A DNA stretch of 64,000 nucleotides from Pyxicephalus adspersus (Eukaryota > Chordata > Amphibia > Anura > Pyxicephalidae): positions 144,919,770 through 144,983,769 of the forward strand of contig NC_092861.1 in assembly GCF_032062135.1 (NCBI RefSeq), written 5' to 3'. The notes under the pieces were generated by a model. It was not told the DNA's origin, did no database searches, and worked only from the letters and a program-made list of their open reading frames with translations. The position numbers were made by a program, and so were the translations under genes. Positions 1 through 11,722 of the stretch are shown piece after piece (the first letter of the stretch is position 1; each line of letters starts with the position of its first letter).

Positions 1-650
1 CATCAAAGTGCAAATCTTTCAAAAAGAGAGATAAGTGAAATGTAAAGTTCCTAAAAATATGTATATAATGTGAACAACCTGACAATGCACGCCTGTATGT
101 TTCATGTCAAAGGACAACAGCTTGAGAACAGTGATTGCTAACAAGGCTGAAGTAAGTGATTGCAGTTTTAAAGGTGAATGTAATAATGACTTTTGCTCGG
201 CTAGAAGTAATTGGAGCAGACACTGGAATTCGAAACTGGATCTTTCACTGAATATTCACCCTTTCATTGTTCTGCCCGGGCCTGTAAAAACTAATCTCAA
301 TCAAGAAGTTCTTTAAAGTGTCATATTGGTATATGAGATCACAAATGAAGTGAATTATGAACTTTAAAGGTAGACACCAGTCAAATATTATATACTTAAG
401 TAAACACGTGACTGGAAGAAAAAGCTTCATAGGCAAAGTACTGGTTTACTTACCCAGCTACACAGTCCACCTGCAAAAAAGAGCACGGCTACTTTTAGGT
501 AAGGAGGAGAATGTGACCTTCCTGTCAAGTGATGGCACTGTCACATACAGATCTGACGTTTATGATGAAGTGCATGACAGCCCCAAACACAAATTCTTCC
601 ATAACACGTTTTCTCTTTATTTCGCTACACTATTTTACAGTCCACCCTTT
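1..650. other. No feature recognised
   Basis: AT-rich single-copy-looking DNA. Short open frames on both strands lack any family motif, and I see no inverted or tandem repeat of note. Confidence 0.5.
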
Positions 651-651
651 C

Positions 652-907
652 TCCACCTTCCTAACATGGGGGAACCATAGAAATAACTTACAGGTCTCAG
701 GGAACCCCTGCCAGTATTTATAATATGCCCAGTTCATGGTACATTAGCCTAATGGTCAATGGGATGAATGCTTTTTACATTGTTGGCCAGTGGAAAGATT
801 ACCATCTTTCTATAAAGCCAAGTAGATCATTGGTATCAGTGGTAACTCACTTGGAACACACAAATTTCTCATTGCCCAAGGAACCCCTAGCAACTAGTGT
901 TCCATGG
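652..907 (-). mobile_element. hAT-like non-autonomous element copy, family H1
   Basis: One of about seven diverged copies in the window. Read on the minus strand, the family begins with a hAT-style end (a variant of CAGTGTTTCTCAACC), continues with CCTCTAGAGGTTGCTAGGGGTTCC and GAGCAATGAG-like stretches, and closes near AACATGGGGGAACC. This copy keeps the GGAACCCCTAGCAACTAG segment and the CATTGTTGGCCAGTGG core that recur at 44.8 and 47.0 kb. It has no coding capacity. Assignment to hAT rests on the terminal sequence style only; I could not confirm an 8-bp target duplication here. Confidence 0.6.
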
Positions 908-1800
908 ACAAACTCAGTGTATTAAATATGTCTAAAGGGCATGCATTTATATGCAATATGCTTTTGGCATCAGTCTGACACATCTCTGAGAAAAGAAATG
1001 GTTCTCAAGTAACGGTTAACCCACCTGCAGCCCTAAACACATGCAGAAAACTACTACTGGTTTACCAAGTTCCAAAAAAGTGATTTTGCATAAAAAACTC
1101 TATATAAACACCCCATAAAAAGGACAAAATCTACCTGCTGAGTAGCCCAAAATTTCAGCCTGTGCAACTTGGTGCTTCCATCCCGTCTTGATGATAGCTT
1201 GTGTTAGTCATGTACTATGGGCATTCCATTCTAAAATAATACATTTTGAAATTGTTTTCTTTTTCTAATTTTTTTTTTAGTGGAATGGAAATGCATGTCA
1301 CCCAACTGTCACGCAATGTCTGATTTTCTATTTGCTGAACTATGGGTTTTTACCATTTTTCCAAATACATTCCACCCAATGGATTGCTGAGTATGTACTT
1401 ATACTTTATTCAATAGACCATCATCATCATCAGACCTGTTAGGTACCAGTATGAGTTTAAAAGGTGTCAATAGCTTGGCTTTCCTTTACTCTAGGAGCAG
1501 TGGGCTCTCACTCCCTATATTGGCAATGAAAGATATAGCAGTAGAACAAGCTCATCTCCCTGCCACTCAGCCCTCGTCATCCATCACCATGTTCCTTACT
1601 ACTCCAGCACACCTGACTGGCTCCTTGTTCTGCATTTACCTCGACTGTGGAGGAGACTATATACAGGGGACTACAATAAGCTGATACCAATTCTAGTGTT
1701 TACATTGCATGCATTTATACAATACATTTCATGATGTAGCATTTATCTGTGCCTTTATATAAGCCTTAATATGAGCTTTAAAGTTCTCCTGTACCTAGAC
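908..1800. other. No feature recognised
   Basis: No coding similarity and no copy of the repeat families seen elsewhere. It holds a T-run near 1270 and a short ATC repeat near 1420. Confidence 0.5.
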
Positions 1801-1890
1801 TACCGTATTTTTCGCCGTATAAGACGCTCCGGAATATAAGACGCACCCAATTTTAAAGGAGGAAAATCTAAAAAAAGAATCTGAAAGATT

Positions 1891-2025
1891 ATTCCCCTTC
1901 TGGTCACTCATGTGCTATTCATACCTGTATTCCCCTTCTGATCATTCATGTGCCATTCAAATTCCCTTTCTGATCACTCTGTGCCATTCAAATTCCCCTT
2001 CTGATCACTCTGTGCCGTTCTTACC
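1891..2025. repeat. Tandem repeat, four units of 31-38 bp
   Basis: Units start at 1891, 1929, 1961 and 1992, each opening ATTCCCCTTCTG or a one-base variant, followed by a TCACTC..GTGCCATTC type stretch. The array lies inside the TA-flanked MITE. Confidence 0.8.
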
Positions 2026-2096
2026 TTTTTTTCCACTGTACGGCAGTTAGGGCAGGGATCAGCAGGGGGCGCTGTGCCGGCTTCTTTCGCTCTGCA

Positions 2097-2176
2097 CTGC
2101 AGCCAGGAGGGGACACACGCTGCAGCCAGAGAGGAGAGGAGACGCGCTGCAGCCAGCGAGGAGAGGAGACACGCAG
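2097..2176. repeat. Tandem repeat, three units of 23-27 bp, GC-rich
   Basis: CTGCAGCCAG recurs at 2097, 2120 and 2147, each followed by a purine-rich GAGGAGAGGAGAC-like run. It lies inside the TA-flanked MITE and is much more GC-rich than the surrounding DNA. Confidence 0.75.
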
Positions 2177-2301
2177 GATCGGGTATCGGGTGAGTATCTT
2201 ATTTTAATTATTTTATAACACATTTGTCGTATAAGACGCACCAATTTTTCCCCCCCAGTTTTGGGGAAGAAAAAGTGCGTCTTATACGGCAAAAAATACA
2301 G

Positions 2302-2707
2302 TATAAATTTGAAGCTCTATGCATAGTTTTATAGACAAAAAAGAGCTTTAAAGCAAAGAATCCCTGACCTTTCTAGCTGCTTGTAATGTGGCGTGGAATT
2401 ATTCATTCTCAAATATAATAATGTATCACAATGGAGACTTAAAGTAGGTTTTCTGTTGTTTACATTGTTTACATTACAAGGCTGTCAAGCTGCCATAATG
2501 TATCCTAAAGCTAAAATTTCAGTAGTAGCATTGTGAACTTTGAAAATGATTCTTTTATTTAAAGCTTTTACTGTGCATTTTACTGTGCATAGTCTGAGCA
2601 CAGGTTCATGTTTATTTAACTCACACTTAATGCTGGTTAAACTGACCTGGGCATCTAGGTATTAATGCTCGGGTTGGCAAAGGGCTAAGAATGATTTTTT
2701 GTTTTCC
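2302..2707. other. No feature recognised
   Basis: AT-rich DNA with no repeat relationship or coding similarity that I can see. A short direct repeat TTTTACTGTGCAT occurs around 2567-2590. Confidence 0.5.
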
Positions 2708-3275
2708 ACGGATAGAAAAAATGTTATTGGAACTTCATAGGCACCTTTACTCAAAACATTCAATATCCATAAAAATATAATTTATTAGAAACCAATTAAA
2801 AAACAATATCTGTTTTACATTAGTGCATTATGATGTTGTAAAATCGTCAAAACACCCATCTGTTCATGACGCGTTTCGCAGGTACATTTTCACTTAGGCA
2901 TATTCACATTCCCAAGTACCTCCTGTGTGAATAAATTTGGTTTGATGGTTATCTTCCTTTGTATAGGTAATAGTACCATATAAGTTATAAGAGAGAATTA
3001 CCAATCTTATTGTTGATCATGTGCTATGACGAATCTAATAAGTCACTATATTTGTTTATAGCTGCGTTGGAATTTTCCATTAAGAGATCTTCTGAAGAAG
3101 CAGACAAAGGAACCTGCGACATGCGTCAAGAACAGATGGATGGATTGACGATTTTACAACATCATAATGCACTAATGTTAAAGTTATATTGTTTTTAAAC
3201 TGGTTTCCAATAAATTATATTGAAGGTTTTAAATGAAGGTGCCTAAAAAGTTCCAATAACACTTTTTCCATTTGG
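2708..3275. mobile_element. Fold-back element with about 170-bp inverted arms
   Basis: The left arm (about 2714-2885) is repeated in inverted orientation at about 3103-3272. Matching landmarks include TGTTATTGGAACTT against AAGTTCCAATAACA, GGCACCTT against AAGGTGCC, and a run of about 30 bases around ATTAGTGCATTATGATGTTG against CAACATCATAATGCACTAAT. The spacer (2886-3102) is unique. The inner ends of the arms carry the GACGCGTTTCGCAGGT / ACCTGCGACATGCGTC motif discussed in the findings. There is no long coding frame. It is best read as a non-autonomous fold-back element, or as two copies of a repeat inserted head to head. Confidence 0.8.
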
Positions 3276-4049
3276 GTAAAACAAAAATTTACCATTGGTA
3301 CCAAACGTACCACTGACTATACCTCCACCTTACACAAATAGTACAATTAATAAAGGACTGCTCTAAACATTTTTTTTCCTGGGTGTTCTTCAGCTTTTAC
3401 TGGAAGAAAATCAAACATCTACACATTCAAATAATTAAACATATATATTGTTTAACACATAATTAAAATATATATTTTGATTGTGGTTGCACCTTATTAT
3501 CCTATTCCTCGGCACAGAATTGGGGTGGGGAATGTTTAGCATTCAGTCACCCACACGTCATGACAAATGAAAATGCTGGTAAACCCTTTTCTTGTAGTTT
3601 GATTGCCAAAAGTGTCAAGCTAATAAAATAGTTTGTGAACTGATTTTCTCAACCATCAAAGCTTGGTAAATCACTTGGTTCAAGAAAAAAGGCCAAAACC
3701 GATCTATGTGAGAGAGGAGAAAAAGCAGATATGGTATGTAACAAAGTTAGCACATGTTTGCTGTGGAAGTTTCCCATTTTACAGGCTGCATGCAAGATGC
3801 TGTCTTCCTTACTTCAACTATTGACCTGAACGCTATCAATCATATTTCATCGCTCTTCTTAAAAGACACATCTGTTTCTCATGAATTTCGCAGCTTTCTC
3901 TTTATGAAATAAGCAATTTAAAGCTGAACCCCAGCCTTGCCTCACGTCTTGCACAGTTGTACCGACTCCTCTCTTGTAATGCTTACTCTGATTTCAGTGC
4001 ACACAGTGAGCAGTCTAACAATGTGCATTGGAAGATACGGGAAGTCAAA
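3276..4049. other. No feature recognised
   Basis: AT-rich with no recognisable repeat or coding similarity. A stretch around 3545-3630 has mixed composition but nothing I can assign. Confidence 0.45.
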
Positions 4050-4270
4050 GGCCTGATTAATGAAAGCTCTCGAAACTGAAGAATATAGACTAGCATAGGA
4101 TAACCTGAGTGATCCATAAAATCTGGAATGGATTTCTGCAAACTGATTTGCTATTAATTGGCAAATGTTTTTAATCCTGGGCCCAATCCATTCTAGGTTT
4201 TCTGGATCACCCAAGTTTTCCAATTATAGTTTTTCTTCTCATGTCTTTGAGAGCTTTAATAAATAAGGCC
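4050..4270. mobile_element. Palindromic MITE, family P (diverged copy)
   Basis: A near-full-length palindrome of about 220 bp. The left end GGCCTGATTAATGAAAGCTC pairs with the right end GAGCTTTAATAAATAAGGCC. The central part has the family signature: a TGATCCA segment, then GAATGGATTT, GCTATTAATTGGCAAATG, CCTGGGCCCAATCC, and the inverted TGGATCACCC. The same layout recurs at 5.6, 15.3, 31.4, 43.7, 46.4 and 61.7 kb. There is no coding capacity. Confidence 0.8.
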
Positions 4271-4599
4271 CATAGAGTCCTCCACATTTCCTGGCTGGAG
4301 AACGTCCCTCATCATCTAGGTCTTTTCTCCCAAGCCTATCCTTTTCCTTCATTGGAAATTTAGTCCTTTCAAACTTGGAGACTCACTTGTTGAAAATACA
4401 CAGTCCATTCAGTAAATTAACATGGGGATTATATCCAGGAACCCATCATTGCCCAGCACCCAACGCCCATACCGCTCTATATTTAACATAAATGTGGCAT
4501 TAGGATACTTTTAGCAAAAAAGAAAAGCCTTGTTTAAAGCTGAATTAGGAGGTACAGAATAAATTAACACTTGCCCCATGTTTGTTATAGTCTCTAGGA

Positions 4600-4805
4600 A
4601 AATTTCATAAAGTAGTTTTGTTTCATGTGATTCATGACATCACTCTCAGAGGTCTATTAATTGCCTGATGATGTAAACGCCAGAGAAAAACAGCTGAGTG
4701 TTTATGAGCTTTCTAGGCTGCGAGAAACACAAACTATAAAACAAAGTTCACCCTACGAGCTCATTTAGCTCAGAGCAACAAAATCTGAAAATGAGCACAT
4801 TGGAT
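4600..4805. other. Candidate conserved non-coding stretch (weak)
   Basis: It has mixed base composition, matches no repeat family in the window, and is rich in factor-like motifs: TATTAATTGCC, TGATGATGTAAACGCC (forkhead-like TGTAAAC core), an E-box CAGCTG and TGTTTATGAG. This is a reading of texture only; conservation cannot be seen from one genome. Confidence 0.25.
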
Positions 4806-5089
4806 TCTTGATCAGAGTCATTTTTTCCCAAAGTTTAAGGTCCACTAACCTTATAAGGGTTCTTTCTTAAAGTAACCATGTGGCTAGGCTTTGGATATTC
4901 AATTATCCATACATTGCGGGCAAGTAGTAAATGAGCTTCACAACACGTTCTTTTTTACCTTATTGCTTTTTTAGTTACAGATATGGGGCAACAGTGTGAT
5001 CGGGGAGGCTTACAGGTTGAGTTAGGACCCATCAAAAGAGTTCATTTGCGGCCACATACATTACATATACCAATGTGCAGATCTTTTCA

Positions 5090-5590
5090 GTGTTGCGGAA
5101 CCTTCTAAAGGCAAAGGTTGGAGTTGGCCGGTTCACCTGACCCCAAAGTCTATAATTCCCCTCGCAGAGACCATGTGACGAGTTACTTACCTATGATCCA
5201 TGCAATTCTTTGCTCTTCCAGCACTGTTCATATTGTACATTCTGAAGGAGGAGGCTAGTGTTGGTAAGTTTACTGACCTTCATCTTCAATCTTCATCACA
5301 TAGATCATATGATCAATTATTACCTATACCCTAGAATCCATACAATATTTTGCCTTGGTCATGTTGAACCCTCTGAAGGGGAATGAGGGTGTTGGTTTGT
5401 TCACCTAACTCCAAGTCTCCAATTAGCCTTACAGAGACCATGTGATCAGTTACTTACCTATACCCTGGAATCCATATCGTTCTTCACCCTTCCAGCACTG
5501 GTAATAAAACACCTTCTGAAAAGGAAAACCAGTGTTGGCAAGTTCACCTGACCTCAAGTCTTTATTAACATGTGATAATACCAATATTGC
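5090..5590. repeat. Tandem array, about 138-bp unit, about 3.5 copies
   Basis: Diverged units begin with a TTCTGAAGG-like start near 5102, 5238, 5371 and 5511, giving spacings of about 136, 133 and 140. Each full unit repeats the series GTTGG..AGTT.ACCTGAC, CAAGTCT, GAGACCATGTGATCAGTTA, CTTACCTATACCCTGGAATC, TCTTC.CCTTCCAGCACTGGT. It is too diverged and has too few copies to be a classic satellite. No coding frame persists through the units. Confidence 0.8.
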
Positions 5591-5599
5591 AGAGGCTAT

Positions 5600-5821
5600 G
5601 GACCTGATTTATTAAAGCTCTCCAAGGCTGAAGAGGATACACTTTTATCAGTGACACTGAGTGATCCAGCAAACCTGAAACAGATCTGGTCCAGGATTCA
5701 AAACATTTGCTAACAAATACCAAATGACTGAATAAATCCATTTCAGGTTTGCTGGATCACCCAGCTTCACCAATTAAAGTGTATTCTCTCCAGCTTTGGA
5801 GAGCTTTATTAAATCAGGCCC
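5600..5821. mobile_element. Palindromic MITE, family P (well preserved)
   Basis: The left end GGACCTGATTTATTAAAGCT pairs with AGCTTTATTAAATCAGGCCC at the right. The internal inverted pairs CTGAGTGATCCAGCAAACCTG and CAGGTTTGCTGGATCACCCAG surround a centre containing CATTTGCTAACAAATACCAA. It is among the best preserved copies here and a useful reference for the others. Confidence 0.88.
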
Positions 5822-8800
5822 TATATGACCAATGTCCTACATATTCCTCACCCTAGTTTGACATAATAATAGTGATGTTTACATCACATTACATCTGACA
5901 GCATTTCTTATTTCTTAGTTGCCCATGCCAAGAAGATCTCCAAAAGACAAAAGCAAAAGGGCCCTATGGACCTCAAAGCTGAGGTTAGGCATGACGTGAA
6001 AAACCTTATCTTGAAAAATGTCCATGTTTCACATCTGCCTGTTGCTTCACTTAATTTCCCTAAGGGTTAGGATTTGACAAAGTAATTTTATATCACAATA
6101 TGCAGTTGAAAGTTTTTCATTTTACCACATTTATCCTTTATTCAACTCTCTTCCCAGCTATCGGTTACATTTTTTTATTTGAAGACGTTTGACTTGTTGG
6201 AGTTGGATTCACAGCAGGCTGCTTTCCCCAGGGCTCGGTTTAAAGATTGTTGAAGAAAGGAAATCAGTGTATGCAGGAGGATGTCTCCTTGGAGGGTTGG
6301 TAGCTTGGTTAGTGGCAGCAATATCATTCTCAGCATGCTCTCTATAGAAAGTCCAGGAAGAGTCTCACTGTCAGTTGTTGTTGGAAAGGACCTGATTTTC
6401 TGCAGCCTTGGCTTTTACTGAGATAAGAGCCCTGTCAGTCACGTTCCTTGGCCAAGTGTAAGATTTCCTTCTGTGTGTGTACACATATGAGCTGTGTAAA
6501 AACTACACTACAGTCTAACAATGTGTGTATAAAAACATTTCCAACTTTATGAAAAGAAAAAAAAGACAACCCTTTATTACAAAGTAGGTAGCGAAAGAAC
6601 ATACCACTGCCTTGTCCCCGTTTATATTGCCTATGAAGAGTTACCCCAATGGCAGCCTTTGTGTTGCCATCAATAAGGGTATTAAAAGATATAATGGATA
6701 CAAAACATCATTCATTGTACCCTGTCCTGTACTGTTTTTTCTGTAGTATCCGAGTGCAGAGGTGGCCCCTATAACAGAAGCAAGATGTGAGAAAAATGCC
6801 CCCATTACAGACAAAATGGAAGAAACCAAAAAAAAAAAGCTCCGAGTTTGGAATCCTTTAGCACTATAAATGCTCGGCACCCTACCATTCTGCTTTAGGT
6901 TATTTAATTCAGCTTTAGTTTTCTTGGTTTGATGAGTTTTAGCATTCTGATTGTTTGCTTTCACCTTTTATTGTATTTCCAACTATAGTTAGTACTTTGG
7001 GGAAGCCATCTATTAATCAAAATATGCAGTTTAGCAATAATTTTTGGAAATTTGGTTAATTGTTATCATCGAACTACATTGGAATCAAGTAATAATGGAA
7101 ACGAAGGTGGTCTTTGCTGGTTTTTAGGGGTGCAATATGCTTTAAAGAGTTACTGAGGGTCACAAAAGCTGCTTTTAATAATCTCCAACTACGTACCAAA
7201 ATAGCCTCTCATTGGCCTCTTTATTTTATATTTGAATAACCTACTATGTAAGTATGAATATAAAGGAAACATGGACAGGTAAACCAAGTAACATTAAAAA
7301 TGTTAAACAGAATCCACAATAAAAACTCATGGAAGAAAGAAAAAAAATATCTCCCCAACCCTATCATTCCATATCTTACTTTTCAAACCTTTAAAGGCCT
7401 CGCTCCAGGTGGCTCCAGTCCATTGGCATATTGTAAAAGTTGTTCCTACCTAGGACTTGCACATTTGTTTGGCTAATATATGCCATTCCATGTTGACTCG
7501 TATAGAGAACTTAAGCTCTCCAAGTTGGCTGAGGCTGCAGCTGGTGGAGAAGGTCATCTGGCACGCTAAGTAGAAAAAAGATATGATGGGCAGAAGAGGC
7601 AGATTGGTTACTTTTATGAAGTTGTCCTTTAAAGGTAATGCATTCCCTTATCTTCCTGTTATGGCAAATTTACATTTAGGTGTAGTTGTCTAAAAATCTA
7701 AAATCGGAGGGAACGAATTGGAATTGCATGAATTGGATTTACATGTGTAATTTACCACTGTGTCAGTTTCCCAAGGCTCTTGTGGCCAACTACCGGTGAA
7801 TGTCTTGAGTTTTTTTCTAGAAAATGATTTATTTTACAAATTCTCATTTTACATTTGATTCAATAGAGCTGGATCGTTAGTGTATCTTGGGGTTTTTGTT
7901 TGAGTATAGGCCCACATTACAAAAACTTTAAATAAATATTCATTTGAGCCCCATCTCCGTTACTCACAATGTCTGTAGATAGACAATAAAATAAATAGTT
8001 ACAAGGTTACCCTCCCCTAATCCATCATTTATCCCTACGGACAGAGATGATGTTTTTCAAAAGAAGGTCAATTTTTTTTCTTTTTTTCCAAGTTGAAATG
8101 TTCCATCAGTCTTCTGCCATATTTCAGTAGGATAGGAAGCAGCTTGAGGATTCCAAGTAACATTTCTCAACAACCAAAACAGCTCATAGAAGTGTGCGCT
8201 CATTCTACTTGGAAGGATCTGGCCGTGTAAATCAAACTAGAGCAGTATTTTGGTAGAGTTGGATTTACATAGGGATATCATCCTTGGATATTTAACAAGT
8301 CTTAAGCAAACAAATCCAGCAAGCCACCGTTAGGAAGAGATTAATGGGACTGTTGTCTCTTATTGCAGGATACTGGCCAGATGCCACAGAAGTAAACACA
8401 CATTGTGATAGGACTTAACGTTCAGCTCTGTAGGATCTTCTCCTTCGTGCCTCCTGCTTGTTTTAAACAGTTCAAGCAGCAGCTAACCTCCATATGTTAC
8501 TGAATCCTTCTTTCTTAACTCAGAGAATGAAAATGTATAGAATAGTCTACTTCTGGACATTTAAAAAACACACTGCAGATCCAGTAAAATAGACCTACTG
8601 TCCTTATGTAGGATTCACTGAAATCAAAACCATCGCAGAAGCTTCCTCCATCAAGACTCATAAGTCATAAAATACATATATTTCTTGCATTTCTACAGCA
8701 CTGGATTACAGACTACATAAAAAATTGTCAAATGTCCCCGCCCCTGAGGAGCTTTCAGGTAATAGCCAATGCTACATTCACAGAAACTCACCCAAACATA

Positions 8801-9290
8801 GGCCTTTGAGGAGAATTTAAATAACCTTCCAGTTTGATTTTTAAATTATGAGAGTAAACCAGAGAACCGAAAGAAATGTACAAAAGCAAAGAACGGCACA
8901 ATTTTTTAGCCATGTCTCTGTTAAAAGTCAACCCAAGACTCCAACTCAATATCGTATTGCTGCTGATGTTGCTCATATGCTTGACATTGAACATTTATGG
9001 ACTTCTGTATTAAAGCAACTTGTTACTTCCACACCGTTACTGATCCCTGCAGGACTAGGGAATTGGTGCCTTTGTTAGCTTACCCTGCACCCTTCTCTAG
9101 TCAGCAGAAACCCTTCCCAAGAATCTTTAGGCTCCTGTGCTGAGTTCACTTTTTGGTTTGCACCATGGAGGGCCAGGATCTTCTGCAGATGTGCTCCATC
9201 TAAAGGTGGAAGTGGAAACACCACTGGAAGTGCCCCAGCCTGAGCACTCCCTCTGGTGGTGGTATGCATTATATACCTTTTGCATGGTCT
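5822..9290. other. No feature recognised (3.5 kb)
   Basis: No gene, RNA or member of the repeat families found elsewhere could be identified. Contents are AT-rich DNA with homopolymer runs (A-run near 6829, T-runs near 8073). Open frames at 6641-6964 (minus) and 8848-9078 (plus) lack any recognisable domain. Confidence 0.45.
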
Positions 9291-9296
9291 CTTCCT

Positions 9297-9690
9297 GTCA
9301 CGATTATGCTATTTAAAAAGTGATAGACAAAAAGTTGTTGCCTGAACAAGAAGATCTTTACAGTCTTTGATTACCAGGATCCTGCAAGCACTCCAGACTC
9401 TGTGTGTGGCTTTTCTTGACTTTGCATTTGCCTCTCAAGGTGTTACTTCATCTTGTGCCTTTAGTATGCCAGTCCCAGGTCTGCCTTGACCATCCCTGAT
9501 TGCTGCGTTCCCTGATCTAGGGCTGTCTGACCATGCTTTGTCCTGGCTTTATCAAGTCAGCTGTTACCAGCCCCTGTGTATATGGGTACTGCAACCTGGC
9601 CCCTGCCTCCAAAATCCATCACCCCTTATGGGGCACTCCCCTGGTGAAACGGGTTCATGCCCCTGCCAAATGGACTCATTACAGCGAGGG
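9297..9690 (+). repeat. Possible solo LTR (weak)
   Basis: The segment opens with TGTCACGATTATG, a style of start seen in Gypsy LTRs. It is rich in CCTG/CTTTG/CCAGTC blocks similar in texture to the LTR-like copies at 57.8 and 60.0 kb, and differs sharply in composition from its AT-rich surroundings. I could not fix the 3' end, find a flanking duplication or see a second copy. Confidence 0.25.
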
Positions 9691-10690
9691 TTAACCACTC
9701 ACCCATGAGTCCCAAGACACATGCAATAGAAGATATTGTTTTCTTAAGATAGCAAATCTTCCCTTTCAGTTTAGGTCCACTTTAAGGTAAAACTAATGCT
9801 TTGCCCTATGTGGATAACCCAGTTTCCCAGAAGCCGATACTTACCTTTACTTAACTCCTTTACTGCATTGTTTGTTTTACCCCTCACCCAGCATATACCG
9901 AGTTTTCCATAGTTCCTCTCAGCAGTGAGAACCTATGGAAATACCCAATACTACTGTATGTTGGGTAACAAGTGAATCACCTTATGTGAAAACAATGATG
10001 CTGCTGATTGGTCCAAAGCTTTGTCATGTGGGTGGGAAGACAGCCTTTTCTAAACTTGGCATAGAAATCATACTTGAGCTTACGTGGGGGTCCCCGTTTC
10101 CTACTCCCTGAAGCCTAATGGATTGTTGGGTGAACAAAAATAAGCTACATACATGTTGCTGGTGAAGGAGGGTAATAAAATGAACCCTGCTGCCTTGCCC
10201 TGCATGGGAAATGCACAAATTTCCTTTTTTTAATAGGGTATGGCAACTGTAAGGATGTTTTTTTTCAAATAATATTTAGTGCAATTTTTGTTTTTTATGC
10301 ATTTGATTATTTAGAAACAATAGAAGCTCAATCTCGTGTATTTTCAGCCTTTCCATCTGCAATGTATTGAGCATTTTCTTTCCCAAATATCCAAGCAGTA
10401 TACAAAGCACGGAGCCAAACAAGTTTACATTACTCAAACACAATGAAAATAGACGATGGCGGTTTCAGGACGGGTGACAAAAGTTGCTGTTTATGTTATC
10501 ATTGGATACAGATCCACATGGGTGTCCAAAACAAATAGTGGTTGACAGAAGTAGTTGAAATACAGTCCAGATCCTCGTTTTACGTAAGATCTCATGGCTT
10601 TGAGGATCCTCCCTCGTTGAAAAGCTGTACAGGGAGATAGGGACTGGCTTCAACCTAATGAGTCACGGTTGCTTCTGAGCCAGAACAATT
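9691..10690. other. No feature recognised
   Basis: A stretch around 9770-10220 has mixed composition and may be an old interspersed repeat (it contains GTCCACTTTAAGGTAAAACT, reminiscent of the TTAA-flanked family), but no second end was located. Confidence 0.4.
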
Positions 10691-10699
10691 AAACCTTAT

Positions 10700-10860
10700 T
10701 GTCGAAAACATGACCTGTAACATATTCTTCAGCACATCATCCCGGCCTGGGTTCCCGTGGGTCACCGTTGACATTTCGCAGTTGACAAATTCATTTGTAG
10801 GCTGCACAAGCCAATTCTCAACTCTCTCTCAACTAAAATTAGATTAAGAGGGAAACAAAG
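10700..10860. other. Candidate conserved non-coding stretch (weak)
   Basis: It is non-repetitive within the window and contains GGGTCACCGTTGACATTTCG followed by CAGTTGACAAATTCATTTG, with the repeated GTTGACA core. It was picked out by texture only. Confidence 0.18.
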
Positions 10861-11605
10861 AAATATGTTTTCCTCAGTTTAATAATGTCTATATTGCGTC
10901 GTATTAAATCATGGATTACCCAGTATTAAATCACAGGGTCTGTATTGTTTCATTTTGCTTAAAAGAAAAATAGGTCAGAATATATCATTTGGATAAGCAA
11001 GGGGAGGTTTCATTTGTGCATATTGTATAGTGCATATACGTTTTAGCCAACAGAGGGAGCTCCTAGCTCCTTTTCACATGTTTTCCAGGATATCATTACC
11101 TGCTTCAAAAAACCAATGTGGTAATTACAACACAACTCATTCTTCCTGTATATTGTATACAGATGGCTCTGGTGGGGAGTTTTAACCAGAGAGTCTGTCC
11201 GCAAACAACTTTTTTGGCTTTTGTCCATTATTCTTACAATCTCTAAAAATTCTGCCAATGGCGCACGTCTTATCCAATGCCCACTCAGAGTACTGTATCT
11301 GTGAAGGGACAGCATAGGACAATAATATAGAGCACCACCTCCTCCCTTTTTTTATCCAAATCAAAGCAGGAAAGTTTGGTAGTTCACATGGATAACACAG
11401 GTGGGGCACAAGAGTTTTGTCAGGAACAACAAGTACAATACATTTTTAATCGTATTTTTACCAGACCAAAAAGGAGGAAATAAAGCAAATGTTGGAGTTT
11501 ACATACACAATGGAAATTACTTTTTACTAACTATATATACTCAGGTATCACTAAGATTTTCTTACCACACAATGTCATTTTAAAGAGAATTTCAGTATAT
11601 ACTTG
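10861..11605. other. No feature recognised
   Basis: AT-rich DNA. Overlapping minus-strand open frames at 11043-11409 show no domain or motif that I recognise. Confidence 0.45.
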
Positions 11606-11610
11606 GGTCA

Positions 11611-11722
11611 CACCACTAGATGGCACTGTAACATTAGGTAAAGTGTGTAGTAAGCACTTGCTGTTCAAGACATGAGTTTGTTACACACTATACATCAGGA
11701 CCTAGTGCCATCTACTGGTGGC
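11611..11722. repeat. Short inverted-repeat element
   Basis: The left end CACCACTAGATGGCACTG pairs with the right end CAGTGCCATCTACTGGTGG allowing mismatches (AGTGCCATCTACTGGTGG at 11704-11721). An inner pair AAGTGTGTAGTAA / TTACACACTATAC extends the symmetry. At about 112 bp it is MITE-sized. No clear target duplication is visible. Confidence 0.55.

Larger units (their letters stand above)
1803..2301. mobile_element. TA-flanked MITE with internal tandem arrays
   Basis: The ends are inverted repeats: CCGTATTTTTCGCCGTATAA at the left and the complement of CTGTATTTTTTGCCGTATAA at the right, flanked on both sides by TA (1801-1802 and 2302-2303). That is what a TA target duplication of the Tc1/mariner type would leave, although TA is too short to be decisive. 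There is no transposase. The interior carries two independent tandem arrays, annotated separately. The 'GTATTTTTCG...TATAAGACGC' end is familiar to me as a widespread vertebrate repeat end; I do not recall its formal name with certainty. Confidence 0.75.

Noticed and set aside
5090..5590. Tandem gene or zinc-finger-like protein repeat
   Set aside because: The unit length (133-140) is not consistently a multiple of three and no frame stays open across units.
6641..6964. Minus-strand frame of 107 codons
   Set aside because: Lys/Asn-rich start and hydrophobic end read from A-runs; no family recognised.
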